This document shows positions 51,094 through 60,252 of a stretch of 64,000 nucleotides of DNA, piece after piece. The DNA is taken from NCBI RefSeq assembly GCF_003438075.1, contig NZ_QSTA01000001.1, positions 744,001-808,000 of the forward strand. The letters are read 5' to 3'. The translations under genes were made by a program, and so were the position numbers. The first letter of the stretch is position 1. Every line of letters starts with the position of its first letter. The notes beneath the pieces were generated by a model that was not told the origin of the DNA, searched no databases, and saw only the letters and a list, made by a program, of their open reading frames with translations. The DNA is from Eubacterium sp. OM08-24. Its GTDB lineage: Bacteria; Bacillota; Clostridia; Oscillospirales; Acutalibacteraceae.

Positions 51094-51154
51094 AAAAGTT
51101 TGATCAACCTTTTCAAAGGTTGTGAGTGTGGGCAAAGCCCACAAATACTTTTTG
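51094..51154 (+). repeat. Dispersed double-hairpin repeat, copy 2
   Basis: GATCAACCTTTTCAAAGGTTG followed by GTGGGCAAAGCCCAC: two perfect hairpins. This is the same element as the one at 37852-37912, in the opposite orientation. Confidence 0.7.
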
Positions 51155-51179
51155 CTACCGCAATTTAATGCACTAAACC

Positions 51180-51216
51180 ATAATAGGGCTGACGCTTTGT
51201 CTGCCCTATTATTTTT
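51180..51216 (+). terminator. Intrinsic terminator
   Basis: TAATAGGGC pairs with GCCCTATTA around a 13-base loop, followed by T5. It closes the transcript of the hypothetical protein at 50551. A second hairpin without T-tract (ACAGCCGGTGC/CGCATCGGCTGT, 51238-51266) lies before the htrA stop. Confidence 0.75.
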
Positions 51217-51308
51217 GAAAAACCGCTAAACAGCACAACAGCCGGTGCAAAACGCATCGGCTGTCGCTATGGAGAGCTCAGAATGAATTATCTATATGAA
51301 CAGACGCA

Positions 51309-52982
51309 TTACCAACCAAACATTTGTGACCAAATAGATTTGTCGCCATTTGAATTGTTGCTGTCTGATGTAGGAGTTGTGCTCTTTTGTGAGCCGTTGG
51401 AAATCTTAGAATTGCTTACCGCAGGCACATATTCCTCAAGTACAAATGAAACTGTCTTGCTTGTGCCTCGGCGGCTAACTGTAAATGTTACGGTATCGCC
51501 TACCTCTGCTTTTTCAAGTGCGGTTGTAATATCATCCGATGTTGAAACATCGGTATCGTTTACCTTTGTTACAAGGTCGCCTCTTGTAATGCCTGCTTTT
51601 TCGGCATTTGAGCCTGAATCAACAGAAAGCACATAACAGCCTGTTTGGTTTACGCCATAATAGAATGCGGTTTCATCAGAGGTAATATCTGTAAAATCCA
51701 GACCAAGGTCAACCTTGCCTGTTACATAGCCGTATTCCTTGAGGTCGCTGAGAATGTCGAGTACATTATTAATCGGGATAGCAAAAGCGATACCCTCAAC
51801 CTCGGTTGCGCTCTGCTTTGCGTTTACAATACCTACAAGCTCGCCGTTTGCATTGAAAAGTCCGCCGCCTGAGTTACCCGGGTTTACCTGAGCGTTTGTC
51901 TGCAAAAGGGTCATTTGAGTATTTTCAATAGTAACCTTTCTTGCAAGTGCTGAAATGATACCGTCTGTAACTGTACCGCCAAGCTCGCCGAGCGGATTGC
52001 CGATAGCAACTACATAGTCGCCTACTGCAAGTCTGCTGCTGTCGCCGAATGTTGCGGCTGAAAGACCTGTTGCATTGACCTTTAGCAATGCAATATCGTT
52101 GCTTGAATCGCTGCCGATAATGGTTGCATCGTATTCAGTACCATCTCTGAGTCTTACCTTAACAGAGTTTGCTCCGTCAATTACATGGTTATTTGTAAGA
52201 ATGTAACCGTCCTGAGAAATGATAACACCCGAGCCTGCGCCCTGCTGAACATACTGCTGTGCGAACGAGCCTGTTACAACGCTTTCGGTTGAAATCTCTA
52301 CAACGCTGTCGGCTGTCTTTTTAACAATTTCAGAGGTTGAGCTTGCGGTTGAAGTGCTTGAGGCTGTTGTAGTGTTGCCATTGCTGCTTGTTTTGGTAAT
52401 ATTCAAGCTGCCGCTTGTGGTGGTGTTCATTTTATTTGCAAAATAACCGCCGCCAAAACCAAGTCCGCAAGAGAATACCATTGTAGCTGCAAGAGCAATG
52501 GCAATGGCGCCTCTTGAAACAGGCTTTCTCGGCTTTTTAGGCTTTTTCACCTTGTGCGGCTTTGCGTTTGCCGAATGATTAGGTGCTGCACCGTACGGCT
52601 GAGAATTATATACATTCTGCGACTGCTGATTCTGAGCGGAATAGGTATTTTGCTGATAATTATCATAAGTGTTTGTGTTTGGATTATGGTAATTATTGCT
52701 GTATCCTGTTTCTGCGCTCTGTGACGAATAGCTTTGCTGTGACGAATACTGTGTCGGCTCATTGTATCTGTTAGGATTATGAGATGCGTCTTTATTGTTG
52801 CCATTTACATATGAATAATGGTATTCATTACCGCTTGCGCTGTTGTCTGATTTTTCGCAGTTCCACTCATAAGATGCCTCGGCATTGTCTGCTGATTTCT
52901 CCTGTGGAGTTTCTGAATTTGTGTTTTCAGTATTACCTGAATAGATGTCGTCGAATTCATTTGGATTTTTATTATCAAGCAT
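51309..52982 (-). CDS. htrA: HtrA/DegP-like S1C serine protease with PDZ domain
   Basis: A 557-aa membrane-anchored protease. Residues 1-140 are a cytoplasmic Asn/Gln/Ser/Tyr-rich low-complexity segment, followed by a basic patch (KVKKPKKPRKP). One transmembrane helix lies at about 157-182. The protease domain has the triad His266 (LTNNHV), Asp296 (NDIALL) and Ser371 (GNSGGG). A PDZ domain covers about 440-530. HtrA degrades misfolded envelope proteins. The long prion-like N-terminal region is notable, though such regions are common in clostridial HtrA. Confidence 0.92.
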   Translation of the reverse strand: MLDNKNPNEFDDIYSGNTENTNSETPQEKSADNAEASYEWNCEKSDNSASGNEYHYSYVNGNNKDASHNPNRYNEPTQYSSQQSYSSQSAETGYSNNYHNPNTNTYDNYQQNTYSAQNQQSQNVYNSQPYGAAPNHSANAKPHKVKKPKKPRKPVSRGAIAIALAATMVFSCGLGFGGGYFANKMNTTTSGSLNITKTSSNGNTTTASSTSTASSTSEIVKKTADSVVEISTESVVTGSFAQQYVQQGAGSGVIISQDGYILTNNHVIDGANSVKVRLRDGTEYDATIIGSDSSNDIALLKVNATGLSAATFGDSSRLAVGDYVVAIGNPLGELGGTVTDGIISALARKVTIENTQMTLLQTNAQVNPGNSGGGLFNANGELVGIVNAKQSATEVEGIAFAIPINNVLDILSDLKEYGYVTGKVDLGLDFTDITSDETAFYYGVNQTGCYVLSVDSGSNAEKAGITRGDLVTKVNDTDVSTSDDITTALEKAEVGDTVTFTVSRRGTSKTVSFVLEEYVPAVSNSKISNGSQKSTTPTSDSNNSNGDKSIWSQMFGW

Positions 52983-53132
52983 TATTTTGTCCTCCTTTAA
53001 TGCTGTGTCTTTCGTATTTCTTACGATGTATATATAATAATTTTACCAAGTGAAAACTATATGAACTCGTTTTGAAATGAATATGAAATAAATTGAAATA
53101 ACAATGAAACCCGTTTCACATTTTATTCTTAA

Positions 53133-53168
53133 AAATGCCGAACAGTCACTGCGACCGTTCGGCATTGC
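53133..53168 (-). terminator. Intrinsic terminator of the exonuclease gene
   Basis: AATGCCGAAC/GTTCGGCATT with an inner imperfect stem; on the minus strand a T-rich tail follows. Confidence 0.78.
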
Positions 53169-53209
53169 GTTTTTATATTACTATTATATATGTATAGAAG
53201 ATTATTATG

Positions 53210-54088
53210 CTATGCCTCGCTCTCGATTTTTTCATCGGCAGGCTTTTCGTAATACTCTACTATACGCTTTCTTACGGTTACTCCGTCATATTTCTTTTTA
53301 AAAGAAATCTTGCCTACAAACTTTCTTCCGCATCTTTTGCACAAGAACGGCGCAACAAAGCTTTTATTCTTGACTTTCCAATTAGATTGCCTTGCAGCCT
53401 GTCTGCCGCACTCATCACAATTAAAGCGCATACTGCGTTTGTCAATCTCAGGATTATTAATATCTGTAATAAAATGATTTTTATACAGCAGTCTGTCGTA
53501 AAAATCGTGAGAGGTTGCGTCTGTAATAAAGCTGTCTATCGGGTAATCGTCTATAAGATGTTTCATACACTTTAGTGTAAGCTCGGCATCGGCATACGCT
53601 CTGTGCTGTTCTTCAACATCAAAGTTTATGGCGAGCATATCGGCACACACCGAAAGTCCGAGCTGTGACGATTTATCATTAACAGAAAGGCATTTCTCGC
53701 AGTAATCCTGCACATTGCAATAGCTTGTAAGAAATGGCAGCTCAGGCTTATGAGCATAGTACATATAGTTTTCAATCAATGCGAGAATATCGCTTGTGCC
53801 CCATGTTACCAATACGGACTCGCCGCAGAATTTTTTAAATTCAGAAACGGCGTGCATAAAAGTATGACCGTTTTCTCTTAATTCCTCGTTGGTAATCTTT
53901 GTCAGCTTTTTTACCTTTGAGCAAAGCTTTTTGCCAATCTGTGGGGCAATCAGCATTTCAAATCTGTCTACAACTTCGAGATTATCATTTGTTTTTACCG
54001 CACCAAATTCAATTATCTCATTTACAAAACGCTGCTCCTTACTGCTGAACGAACCGTTCCATTCAAGATCTAATACTACAAAACTCAT
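53210..54088 (-). CDS. DEDDh 3'-5' exonuclease (DnaQ/KapD-like) with C-terminal zinc-ribbon-like region
   Basis: A 292-aa protein. The exonuclease domain has FVVLDLEWN (Asp, Glu), a middle Asp in LVTWGTSDILALIENY, and the final HRAYADAELTLKCM (His, Asp). C-terminal residues about 215-265 contain two CxxC pairs (CDECGRQ and CKRCGRK), forming a likely zinc ribbon. Substrate, DNA or RNA, is not known. Its ATG overlaps the typA stop as TAATG. Confidence 0.82.
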   Translation of the reverse strand: MSFVVLDLEWNGSFSSKEQRFVNEIIEFGAVKTNDNLEVVDRFEMLIAPQIGKKLCSKVKKLTKITNEELRENGHTFMHAVSEFKKFCGESVLVTWGTSDILALIENYMYYAHKPELPFLTSYCNVQDYCEKCLSVNDKSSQLGLSVCADMLAINFDVEEQHRAYADAELTLKCMKHLIDDYPIDSFITDATSHDFYDRLLYKNHFITDINNPEIDKRSMRFNCDECGRQAARQSNWKVKNKSFVAPFLCKRCGRKFVGKISFKKKYDGVTVRKRIVEYYEKPADEKIESEA

Positions 54089-55911
54089 TATTTTTTACGG
54101 AAAGCCTGTTTCATTCTCTGTTCCTTTGAAAGAATACGCTTGCGCATACGGATATTCTCAGGAGTAACCTCAACAAGCTCATCATCAGCTATAAACTCAA
54201 GGCACTGCTCAAGTGAAAGAATTGACGGCGGTGTGAGCTTGAGTGCGTCATCAGAACCCGATGCACGGGTATTAGTGATGTGCTTTTTCTTACATACATT
54301 TACTGTAATGTCCTCTGACTTAGGGCTTGCGCCTACAATCATACCCTCATATACAGGAACGCCCGGGCCGACAAAGAGTCTGCCTCTCTCCTGTGCGGCA
54401 TACAAACCATATGTTACGGTTTCGCCTGTTTCAAAAGCGATGAGCGAACCCTGATGACGAGTTACGATTTCGCCCTTGTATGGCTCATAGCCGTCAAATA
54501 CATGGTTCATAATACCGTTGCCGTTTGTGTCTGTAAGGAATTCAGGACGATAGCCCATAAGACCTCTCGACGGAATACGGAACTCAATGTGAGTTGAGCC
54601 GCCCTCACGAGTGCCCATATTGATAAGCTCTGCCTTTCTTGAACCGAGCTTTTCCATAACTGCGCCAACATAAGCGTCAGGCACTTCGATAATAAGCATT
54701 TCCATAGGCTCGTTTAACTTGCCGTCAATCATCTTTGTGATAACCTGCGGACGAGATACCTGAAATTCGTAATTCTGACGGCGCATTGTTTCAATAAGAA
54801 TAGAAAGGTGAAGCTCGCCTCTGCCCGATACCTTAAATGTATCGGCGCTGTCGGTTTCCTCTACTCTCAACGCAACATTGGTTTCAATTTCCTTGAAAAG
54901 TCTGTCACGAAGATTTCTTGAAGTAACATACTTGCCCTCTCTGCCTGCAAACGGAGAGTTGTTTACAATAAAGTTCATTGATACGGTAGGCTCGTCAATC
55001 TTTACGAATGGGAGCTGTTCGATATTTTCAGGGTCGCAGATTGTTTCGCCGATATTAATATCCTGAATACCGCTCACGCAGATAAGGTCGCCCATTTCCG
55101 CAGTTTCGCTCTCTACTCTTTTAAGTCCCTCGTACTGGTAAATCTTGCCTATTCTTGCATTCTTTGTTACATTGCCGTCTGTATGGCAAATTGCAACGCT
55201 CTGACCTGTTTTAACAGTGCCTCTTTCAACTCTGCCCACGCCGATTCTGCCGACGAACGGGTCTGAGTCAATGTTTGAAATAAGAATCTGAAGTCCGCCC
55301 TCGGCGTCACCTTGCGGAGCAGGAATTTCATTTACAATAGCCTCAAAAAGCGGTTTCATATCTGTACCCGGCTGATGTGGGTCAAGGCTTGCGTAGCCGT
55401 CACGACCCGACGCATATACAACAGGGAAATCAAGCTGGTCTTCGTCAGCGCCAAGCTCGATAAAGAGGTCTAAAACCTCGTCTACAACCTCTTCCGGTCT
55501 TGCACCCGGACGGTCAATTTTATTGAGTACAACCAAAGGCTTTTTGCCAAGTCCCAAAGCCTTTTTAAGAACAAATCTTGTCTGCGGCATACAGCCCTCG
55601 AAAGCGTCTACAAGAAGTACAACGCCGTCAACCATCATAAGGATACGCTCAACCTCGCCGCCAAAATCAGCATGACCGGGGGTATCAACGATGTTGATTT
55701 TAATACCGTTATACATAACCGCTGTGTTTTTAGAAAGAATTGTAATGCCTCTTTCTCTCTCAAGGTCGTTTGAATCCATTACTCTTTCAGCCACAGCCTC
55801 GTTTGCTCTGAAAATACCGCTCTGCTTTAAGAGCTGGTCTACGAGAGTAGTTTTGCCATGGTCAACATGAGCGATAATCGCTATATTTCTTAAATTTTCT
55901 CTTGTTTCCAT
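54088..55911 (-). CDS. typA: Translational GTPase TypA/BipA
   Basis: A 607-aa ribosome-binding GTPase with EF-G-like domains: G1 [10 protein letters not shown], switch [20 protein letters not shown], and the C-terminal CTD with [12 protein letters not shown] [13 protein letters not shown]. It acts in 50S biogenesis and stress adaptation. It forms a two-gene unit with the exonuclease. Confidence 0.96.
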   Translation of the reverse strand: METRENLRNIAIIAHVDHGKTTLVDQLLKQSGIFRANEAVAERVMDSNDLERERGITILSKNTAVMYNGIKINIVDTPGHADFGGEVERILMMVDGVVLLVDAFEGCMPQTRFVLKKALGLGKKPLVVLNKIDRPGARPEEVVDEVLDLFIELGADEDQLDFPVVYASGRDGYASLDPHQPGTDMKPLFEAIVNEIPAPQGDAEGGLQILISNIDSDPFVGRIGVGRVERGTVKTGQSVAICHTDGNVTKNARIGKIYQYEGLKRVESETAEMGDLICVSGIQDINIGETICDPENIEQLPFVKIDEPTVSMNFIVNNSPFAGREGKYVTSRNLRDRLFKEIETNVALRVEETDSADTFKVSGRGELHLSILIETMRRQNYEFQVSRPQVITKMIDGKLNEPMEMLIIEVPDAYVGAVMEKLGSRKAELINMGTREGGSTHIEFRIPSRGLMGYRPEFLTDTNGNGIMNHVFDGYEPYKGEIVTRHQGSLIAFETGETVTYGLYAAQERGRLFVGPGVPVYEGMIVGASPKSEDITVNVCKKKHITNTRASGSDDALKLTPPSILSLEQCLEFIADDELVEVTPENIRMRKRILSKEQRMKQAFRKK

Positions 55912-56062
55912 AAAATTATCCCCCTATTAAAATCTAAATTCAAATAGTCCTGCGCATACTTTTTTATTATATCACCATAAAACAGAAAATTCAATTTATT
56001 TTTGAAATTTAGCAACAGATAGTGCCAAAAACGCAAATTTTCGTATTTACATCCATTTTTAC

Positions 56063-56124
56063 TTTACATAAAGAGAAAAATGTTATATAATAGGTACTAA
56101 TAATTGCCTTATAATTGGCAATTA
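56063..56124 (+). promoter_or_regulatory. Promoter and operator-like palindrome of the aconitase-icd operon
   Basis: TTTACA (56063-56068), 17 bases, TATAAT (56086-56091). An 8-bp inverted repeat TAATTGCC (56101-56108)/GGCAATTA (56117-56124) lies right after the expected start point. It does not match the Rex consensus TTGTTAA-N4-TTAACAA. Confidence 0.6.
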
Positions 56125-56189
56125 ATGTATACGGGTTATTGCTTTTATATTGCAAATACCACAAAAATACTTTTTGCGGAGGTAATCAA

Positions 56190-58121
56190 ATGGGCTACAC
56201 AATTGCACAGAAAATTATTAAAGAGCATTTGGTTTGCGGCGAAATGGTTGTCGGCAACGACATCGGTTTGCGCATTGACCAGACTCTTACACAGGACGCA
56301 ACAGGCACAATGGCTTACATAGAATACGAGGCTATGGGTATTCCGAGAGTCAAAACCGAAAAGAGCGTTGCATATATCGACCACAATACATTGCAGACAG
56401 GTTTTGAAAATGCCGATGACCACAGATTTATTCAGTCGGTATGCAAAAAGCACGGCATTTATTTTTCAAGACCGGGCAACGGTATTTGCCATCAGGTACA
56501 CCTTGAAAGATTCGGTAAGCCGGGCAAAACATTAATCGGTTCTGACAGCCACACTCCGACAGGCGGCGGTATCGGTATGCTTGCTATCGGTGCGGGCGGT
56601 CTTGATGTTGCTGTTGCTATGGGCGGCGGTGCATATTACATCACAATGCCGAAAATGGTTAGAGTTAATCTTACGGGTAAACTCAGCCCATGGGTTTCTG
56701 CAAAGGATATTATTCTTGCAGTATTAAGAGTTATGAGCGTTAAGGGCGGTGTCGGCAAAATCGTTGAGTACGGCGGTGAAGGCGTTAAAACACTTACAGT
56801 TCCTGAGCGTGCTACAATTACAAATATGGGTGCGGAGCTTGGCGCTACAACCTCTGTATTCCCTTCAGACGAAATCACAAGAGAATTTCTCAAGGCTCAG
56901 GGCAGAGAGGAAGACTACACAGAGCTTAGCGCTGACGCTGACGCTGTTTATGACGAGGTTATTGAAATCAACCTTTCAGAGCTTGAGCCGCTTGCTGCTT
57001 GTCCTCATTCACCGGACAATGTTAAGCCAATCAGCGAGCTTGAGGGCAAGAAGATTGACCAGGTATGTATCGGTTCATGCACAAACTCAAGCTACCTTGA
57101 CCTTATGAGAGTTGCTCACATTTTAAAGGGCAAAACAGTTGCAGACGGCGTGTCGCTTGCTATTGCTCCGGGCAGTAAGCAGGTATTTAATATGCTTGCT
57201 ATGAACGGCGCACTTGCAGATATGATTGCTGCCGGCGCAAGAATCCTTGAGAGTGCCTGCGGCCCATGTATCGGTATGGGACAGTCGCCAAACAGCAAGG
57301 GTATTTCACTTCGTACATTCAACCGTAACTTTGAGGGCAGAAGCGGTACAGCAGACGGTCAGATTTACCTTGTATCTCCTGAAACAGCTGCCGTATCGGC
57401 ACTTGCAGGTGTATTTACAGACCCAAGAAAGCTCGGTCCTGCCGCTGAAATTGAGCTGCCTGAGAAGTTCCTTATCAATGATAATATGGTTATTGCTCCT
57501 GCTCCTGTTGAGGAAATGGACAATGTTGAAATTTTAAGAGGTCCAAACATTAAGGAGTATCCTGCTACAAGTCCTCTTACAGAGTCTATCGAGGCATCCT
57601 GCTCACTCAAGGTTGGCGACAACATTACAACTGACCACATTATGCCTGCCGGTGCAAAAATTCTTCCGCTCCGTTCAAACATTCCTGCTATTTCTCAGCA
57701 CTGCTTTACAGTATGCGACAAGGAATTCCCTGAGAGAGCAAAAACTCTCGGCAAGAGCATTATCGTAGGCGGCGAAAACTACGGTCAGGGTTCATCAAGA
57801 GAGCACGCTGCCCTTGCTCCGCTTTTCCTCGGCGTTAAGGCAGTTCTCGTAAAGAGCTTTGCAAGAATTCACAAGAGCAACCTTATCAACGCAGGTATTC
57901 TTCCGCTTACATTCCAAAACACTGCCGATTACGATAAGATTAAGCTCGGCGATATGCTTGAGCTTCCTGATGTTAAAAAGGAAATTGCAGAAGGCTCGGC
58001 TGTTACAGTTGTAAACAAGACAACAGGCGAAACCATTGTTGCCGACTGCGAGCTTTCAGACAGAACAAGAGCAATTATTCTTGCAGGCGGTTTGCTTGAC
58101 TATACAAAGGAGAACAGCTAA
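56190..58121 (+). CDS. acnA: Aconitate hydratase
   Basis: Aconitase isomerises citrate to isocitrate through a [4Fe-4S] cluster. The 643-aa protein has [20 protein letters not shown], the cluster cysteines in GSCTNSS and ACGPCIGMG, and the swivel domain with [18 protein letters not shown] 56190 is preceded by GGAGG; the frame upstream to 56115 lacks a start site. Directly coupled to icd (TAATG), providing the oxidative branch from citrate to 2-oxoglutarate for glutamate synthesis. Confidence 0.93.
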   Translation: MGYTIAQKIIKEHLVCGEMVVGNDIGLRIDQTLTQDATGTMAYIEYEAMGIPRVKTEKSVAYIDHNTLQTGFENADDHRFIQSVCKKHGIYFSRPGNGICHQVHLERFGKPGKTLIGSDSHTPTGGGIGMLAIGAGGLDVAVAMGGGAYYITMPKMVRVNLTGKLSPWVSAKDIILAVLRVMSVKGGVGKIVEYGGEGVKTLTVPERATITNMGAELGATTSVFPSDEITREFLKAQGREEDYTELSADADAVYDEVIEINLSELEPLAACPHSPDNVKPISELEGKKIDQVCIGSCTNSSYLDLMRVAHILKGKTVADGVSLAIAPGSKQVFNMLAMNGALADMIAAGARILESACGPCIGMGQSPNSKGISLRTFNRNFEGRSGTADGQIYLVSPETAAVSALAGVFTDPRKLGPAAEIELPEKFLINDNMVIAPAPVEEMDNVEILRGPNIKEYPATSPLTESIEASCSLKVGDNITTDHIMPAGAKILPLRSNIPAISQHCFTVCDKEFPERAKTLGKSIIVGGENYGQGSSREHAALAPLFLGVKAVLVKSFARIHKSNLINAGILPLTFQNTADYDKIKLGDMLELPDVKKEIAEGSAVTVVNKTTGETIVADCELSDRTRAIILAGGLLDYTKENS

Positions 58122-59332
58122 TGGATAAAATTAAAATGACTACCCCCATCGTTGAGATGGACGGCGACGAGATGACAAGAGTTCTTTGGCAGAAAATCAA
58201 AGACATTCTTATTTACCCATACATTGACTTAAAGAGCGAGTACTACGACCTCGGTCTTGAAAACAGAAACAAAACAGACGATCAGGTTACTATTGACAGT
58301 GCCGAGGCTACAAAGAAATACGGTGTTGCCGTAAAGTGCGCTACAATCACACCTAACGCAGCAAGAATGGACGAATACAACCTCAAGCAGATGTGGAAAT
58401 CACCAAACGGCACAATTCGTGCTATTCTCGACGGTACAGTATTCAGAAGTCCTATTCTTGTAAAGGGCATTACTCCGTATATTCCTACATGGAAAAAGCC
58501 GATTTGCATTGCCCGTCACGCTTACGGCGATGTTTACAAGAATACAGAAATGGTTGTTAAGGCAGGCAGCAAGGCTGAGCTTTGTGTAACAAAGCCTGAC
58601 GGTACAGAGGAAAGAAGTACAATCTTTGACTTTAAGACAGACGGTATCATTCAGGGTATGCACAACCTTGACAAGAGCATTTCATCATTTGCCCGTTCTT
58701 GCTTTAACTATGCGCTCGACCAGAAACTCGATGTATGGTTTGCCACAAAGGATACAATCAGCAAGAAGTATGACCATAGATTCAAGGATATTTTTGCCGA
58801 AATTTTTGAAAACGAGTACAAAGAGAAATTTGAGCAGGCAGGCATTACATATTTCTACACACTTATTGATGACGCCGTTGCAAGAGTTATCAGAAGTGAG
58901 GGCGGCTATATGTGGGCTTGCAAAAACTATGACGGCGATGTAATGAGCGATATGATTGCCACTGCATTCGGTTCACTTGCTATGATGACAAGCGTGCTTG
59001 TTTCACCGGACGGTGTATATGAGTACGAGGCAGCACACGGTACTGTTCAGCGCCACTACTACAAGTATCTCAAGGGCGAGGAAACCTCTACAAACTCTGT
59101 TGCAACTCTCTTTGCTTGGACAGGTGCTCTCAGAAAGCGTGGCGAGCTTGATAATCTTCCTGAACTTATGAGCTTTGCAGACAAGCTCGAAAAGGCTACT
59201 ATCGACACTATTGAAGACGGTGTTATGACAGGCGACCTTTACGCTATTTCAACTCTTGAAAACAAGAAAAAGGTTAATTCAGAGGATTTCTTGCTTGCAG
59301 TAAACGAGCGTCTTGCAGCTGCGCTTGCGTAA
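58121..59332 (+). CDS. icd: NADP-dependent isocitrate dehydrogenase (eukaryote-like type)
   Basis: A 403-aa enzyme of the dimeric, eukaryote-like isocitrate dehydrogenase group: [14 protein letters not shown] at the start, [30 protein letters not shown] and [12 protein letters not shown]. It oxidises isocitrate to 2-oxoglutarate. NADP preference is inferred from the group. Its ATG overlaps the aconitase stop. No citrate synthase gene is nearby. Confidence 0.93.
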   Translation: MDKIKMTTPIVEMDGDEMTRVLWQKIKDILIYPYIDLKSEYYDLGLENRNKTDDQVTIDSAEATKKYGVAVKCATITPNAARMDEYNLKQMWKSPNGTIRAILDGTVFRSPILVKGITPYIPTWKKPICIARHAYGDVYKNTEMVVKAGSKAELCVTKPDGTEERSTIFDFKTDGIIQGMHNLDKSISSFARSCFNYALDQKLDVWFATKDTISKKYDHRFKDIFAEIFENEYKEKFEQAGITYFYTLIDDAVARVIRSEGGYMWACKNYDGDVMSDMIATAFGSLAMMTSVLVSPDGVYEYEAAHGTVQRHYYKYLKGEETSTNSVATLFAWTGALRKRGELDNLPELMSFADKLEKATIDTIEDGVMTGDLYAISTLENKKKVNSEDFLLAVNERLAAALA

Positions 59333-59375
59333 GGCATAATTATAAATCGGTTAAAAGGAGTAAGGTTAAAGTACA

Positions 59376-60020
59376 ATGTCCAGAAATGACAACATTTCAA
59401 TGTCTGTAATCAGAAGACTGCCCAGATATTACCGCTTTTTATCTGAGTTAAACGAACAGCACATTGACAAGATTTCATCTACAAAATTGGCTGAAATTAT
59501 GAATGTAACCGCTTCTCAGGTAAGACAGGATCTTAACTGCTTTGGTGGATTTGGTCAACAGGGTTACGGTTACAGTGTGGCTCAGCTGAAAGAAGAAATA
59601 CAGAATATTCTTGGTCTTAACAACGATTATAAGGCTATACTCATAGGCGCAGGCAACCTTGGCAAAGCGGTTGCAAAGCATATGAACTTTGAAAAGCTCG
59701 GTTTTGAGCTTATCGCCTGCTTTGACTGCAACGAGGAAAAGGTGGGCAAAAAGCTGAATAATCTTACAATAATGCACGACAGTCTGCTCGATGACTTTTG
59801 TCAGAACAACAGGATTAACACTGCGTTTTTGTGCATACCGAGAGTATGTGTGGAAAATGTACTTGATAAGCTGTATGGTTACGGCATCAAGAACTATTGG
59901 AATTTCAGTCACTATGACATTGCGAGAAAATATAACGATACACTTGTGGAGAATGTCCACCTCAGTGACAGCCTTATGACCTTATGCTACAAAATGAATA
60001 ACCGAGATAAAATCTTATAA
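59376..60020 (+). CDS. rex: Redox-sensing transcriptional repressor Rex
   Basis: Rex binds DNA when NAD+ is high and releases it on NADH binding, controlling fermentation genes. The 214-aa protein has an N-terminal winged helix (IRRLPRYYRFLSEL, MNVTASQVRQDLNCFGGFGQQGYGY), Rossmann motif ILIGAGNLGKAV and a C-terminal swapped helix. It lies 43 bases after icd and ends in a strong terminator, so it may share the aconitase-icd transcript. Confidence 0.95.
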   Translation: MSRNDNISMSVIRRLPRYYRFLSELNEQHIDKISSTKLAEIMNVTASQVRQDLNCFGGFGQQGYGYSVAQLKEEIQNILGLNNDYKAILIGAGNLGKAVAKHMNFEKLGFELIACFDCNEEKVGKKLNNLTIMHDSLLDDFCQNNRINTAFLCIPRVCVENVLDKLYGYGIKNYWNFSHYDIARKYNDTLVENVHLSDSLMTLCYKMNNRDKIL

Positions 60021-60026
60021 TTAAAT

Positions 60027-60062
60027 AAAGGCTGTTCCCTATCTTGCGGAACAGCCTTTTAA
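60027..60062 (+). terminator. Intrinsic terminator after rex
   Basis: A perfect 12-bp stem AAAGGCTGTTCC/GGAACAGCCTTT with a 9-base loop and a T-rich tail. Confidence 0.9.
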
Positions 60063-60191
60063 TTATGGTTTAACTTAGTTTATCACAAAGTTAAAAAGCT
60101 CAATGTCAATAGTTGGGGTTAATTTATGGTTTAGTGCACGAGTTAAGCAAAATAATAATTCACTCCAATTAATTTAATAAAAAGCAACAAT

Positions 60192-60228
60192 TAACTACCG
60201 CACTCCATTTGGAATGCGGCAGTTTTTT
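60192..60228 (+). terminator. Second hairpin with T-tract between rex and the P-type ATPase
   Basis: AACTACCGCA pairs imperfectly with TGCGGCAGTT, followed by T6 on the plus strand. It may back up the rex terminator or, read from the other side, limit the convergent ATPase transcript. Confidence 0.55.
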
Positions 60229-60252
60229 ATGAGAGGAAATATTTACATAAAT

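Noticed and set aside
56101..56124. Rex binding site upstream of aconitase
   Set aside because: The palindrome TAATTGCC/GGCAATTA lacks the TTGTTAA/TTAACAA half-sites of Rex.
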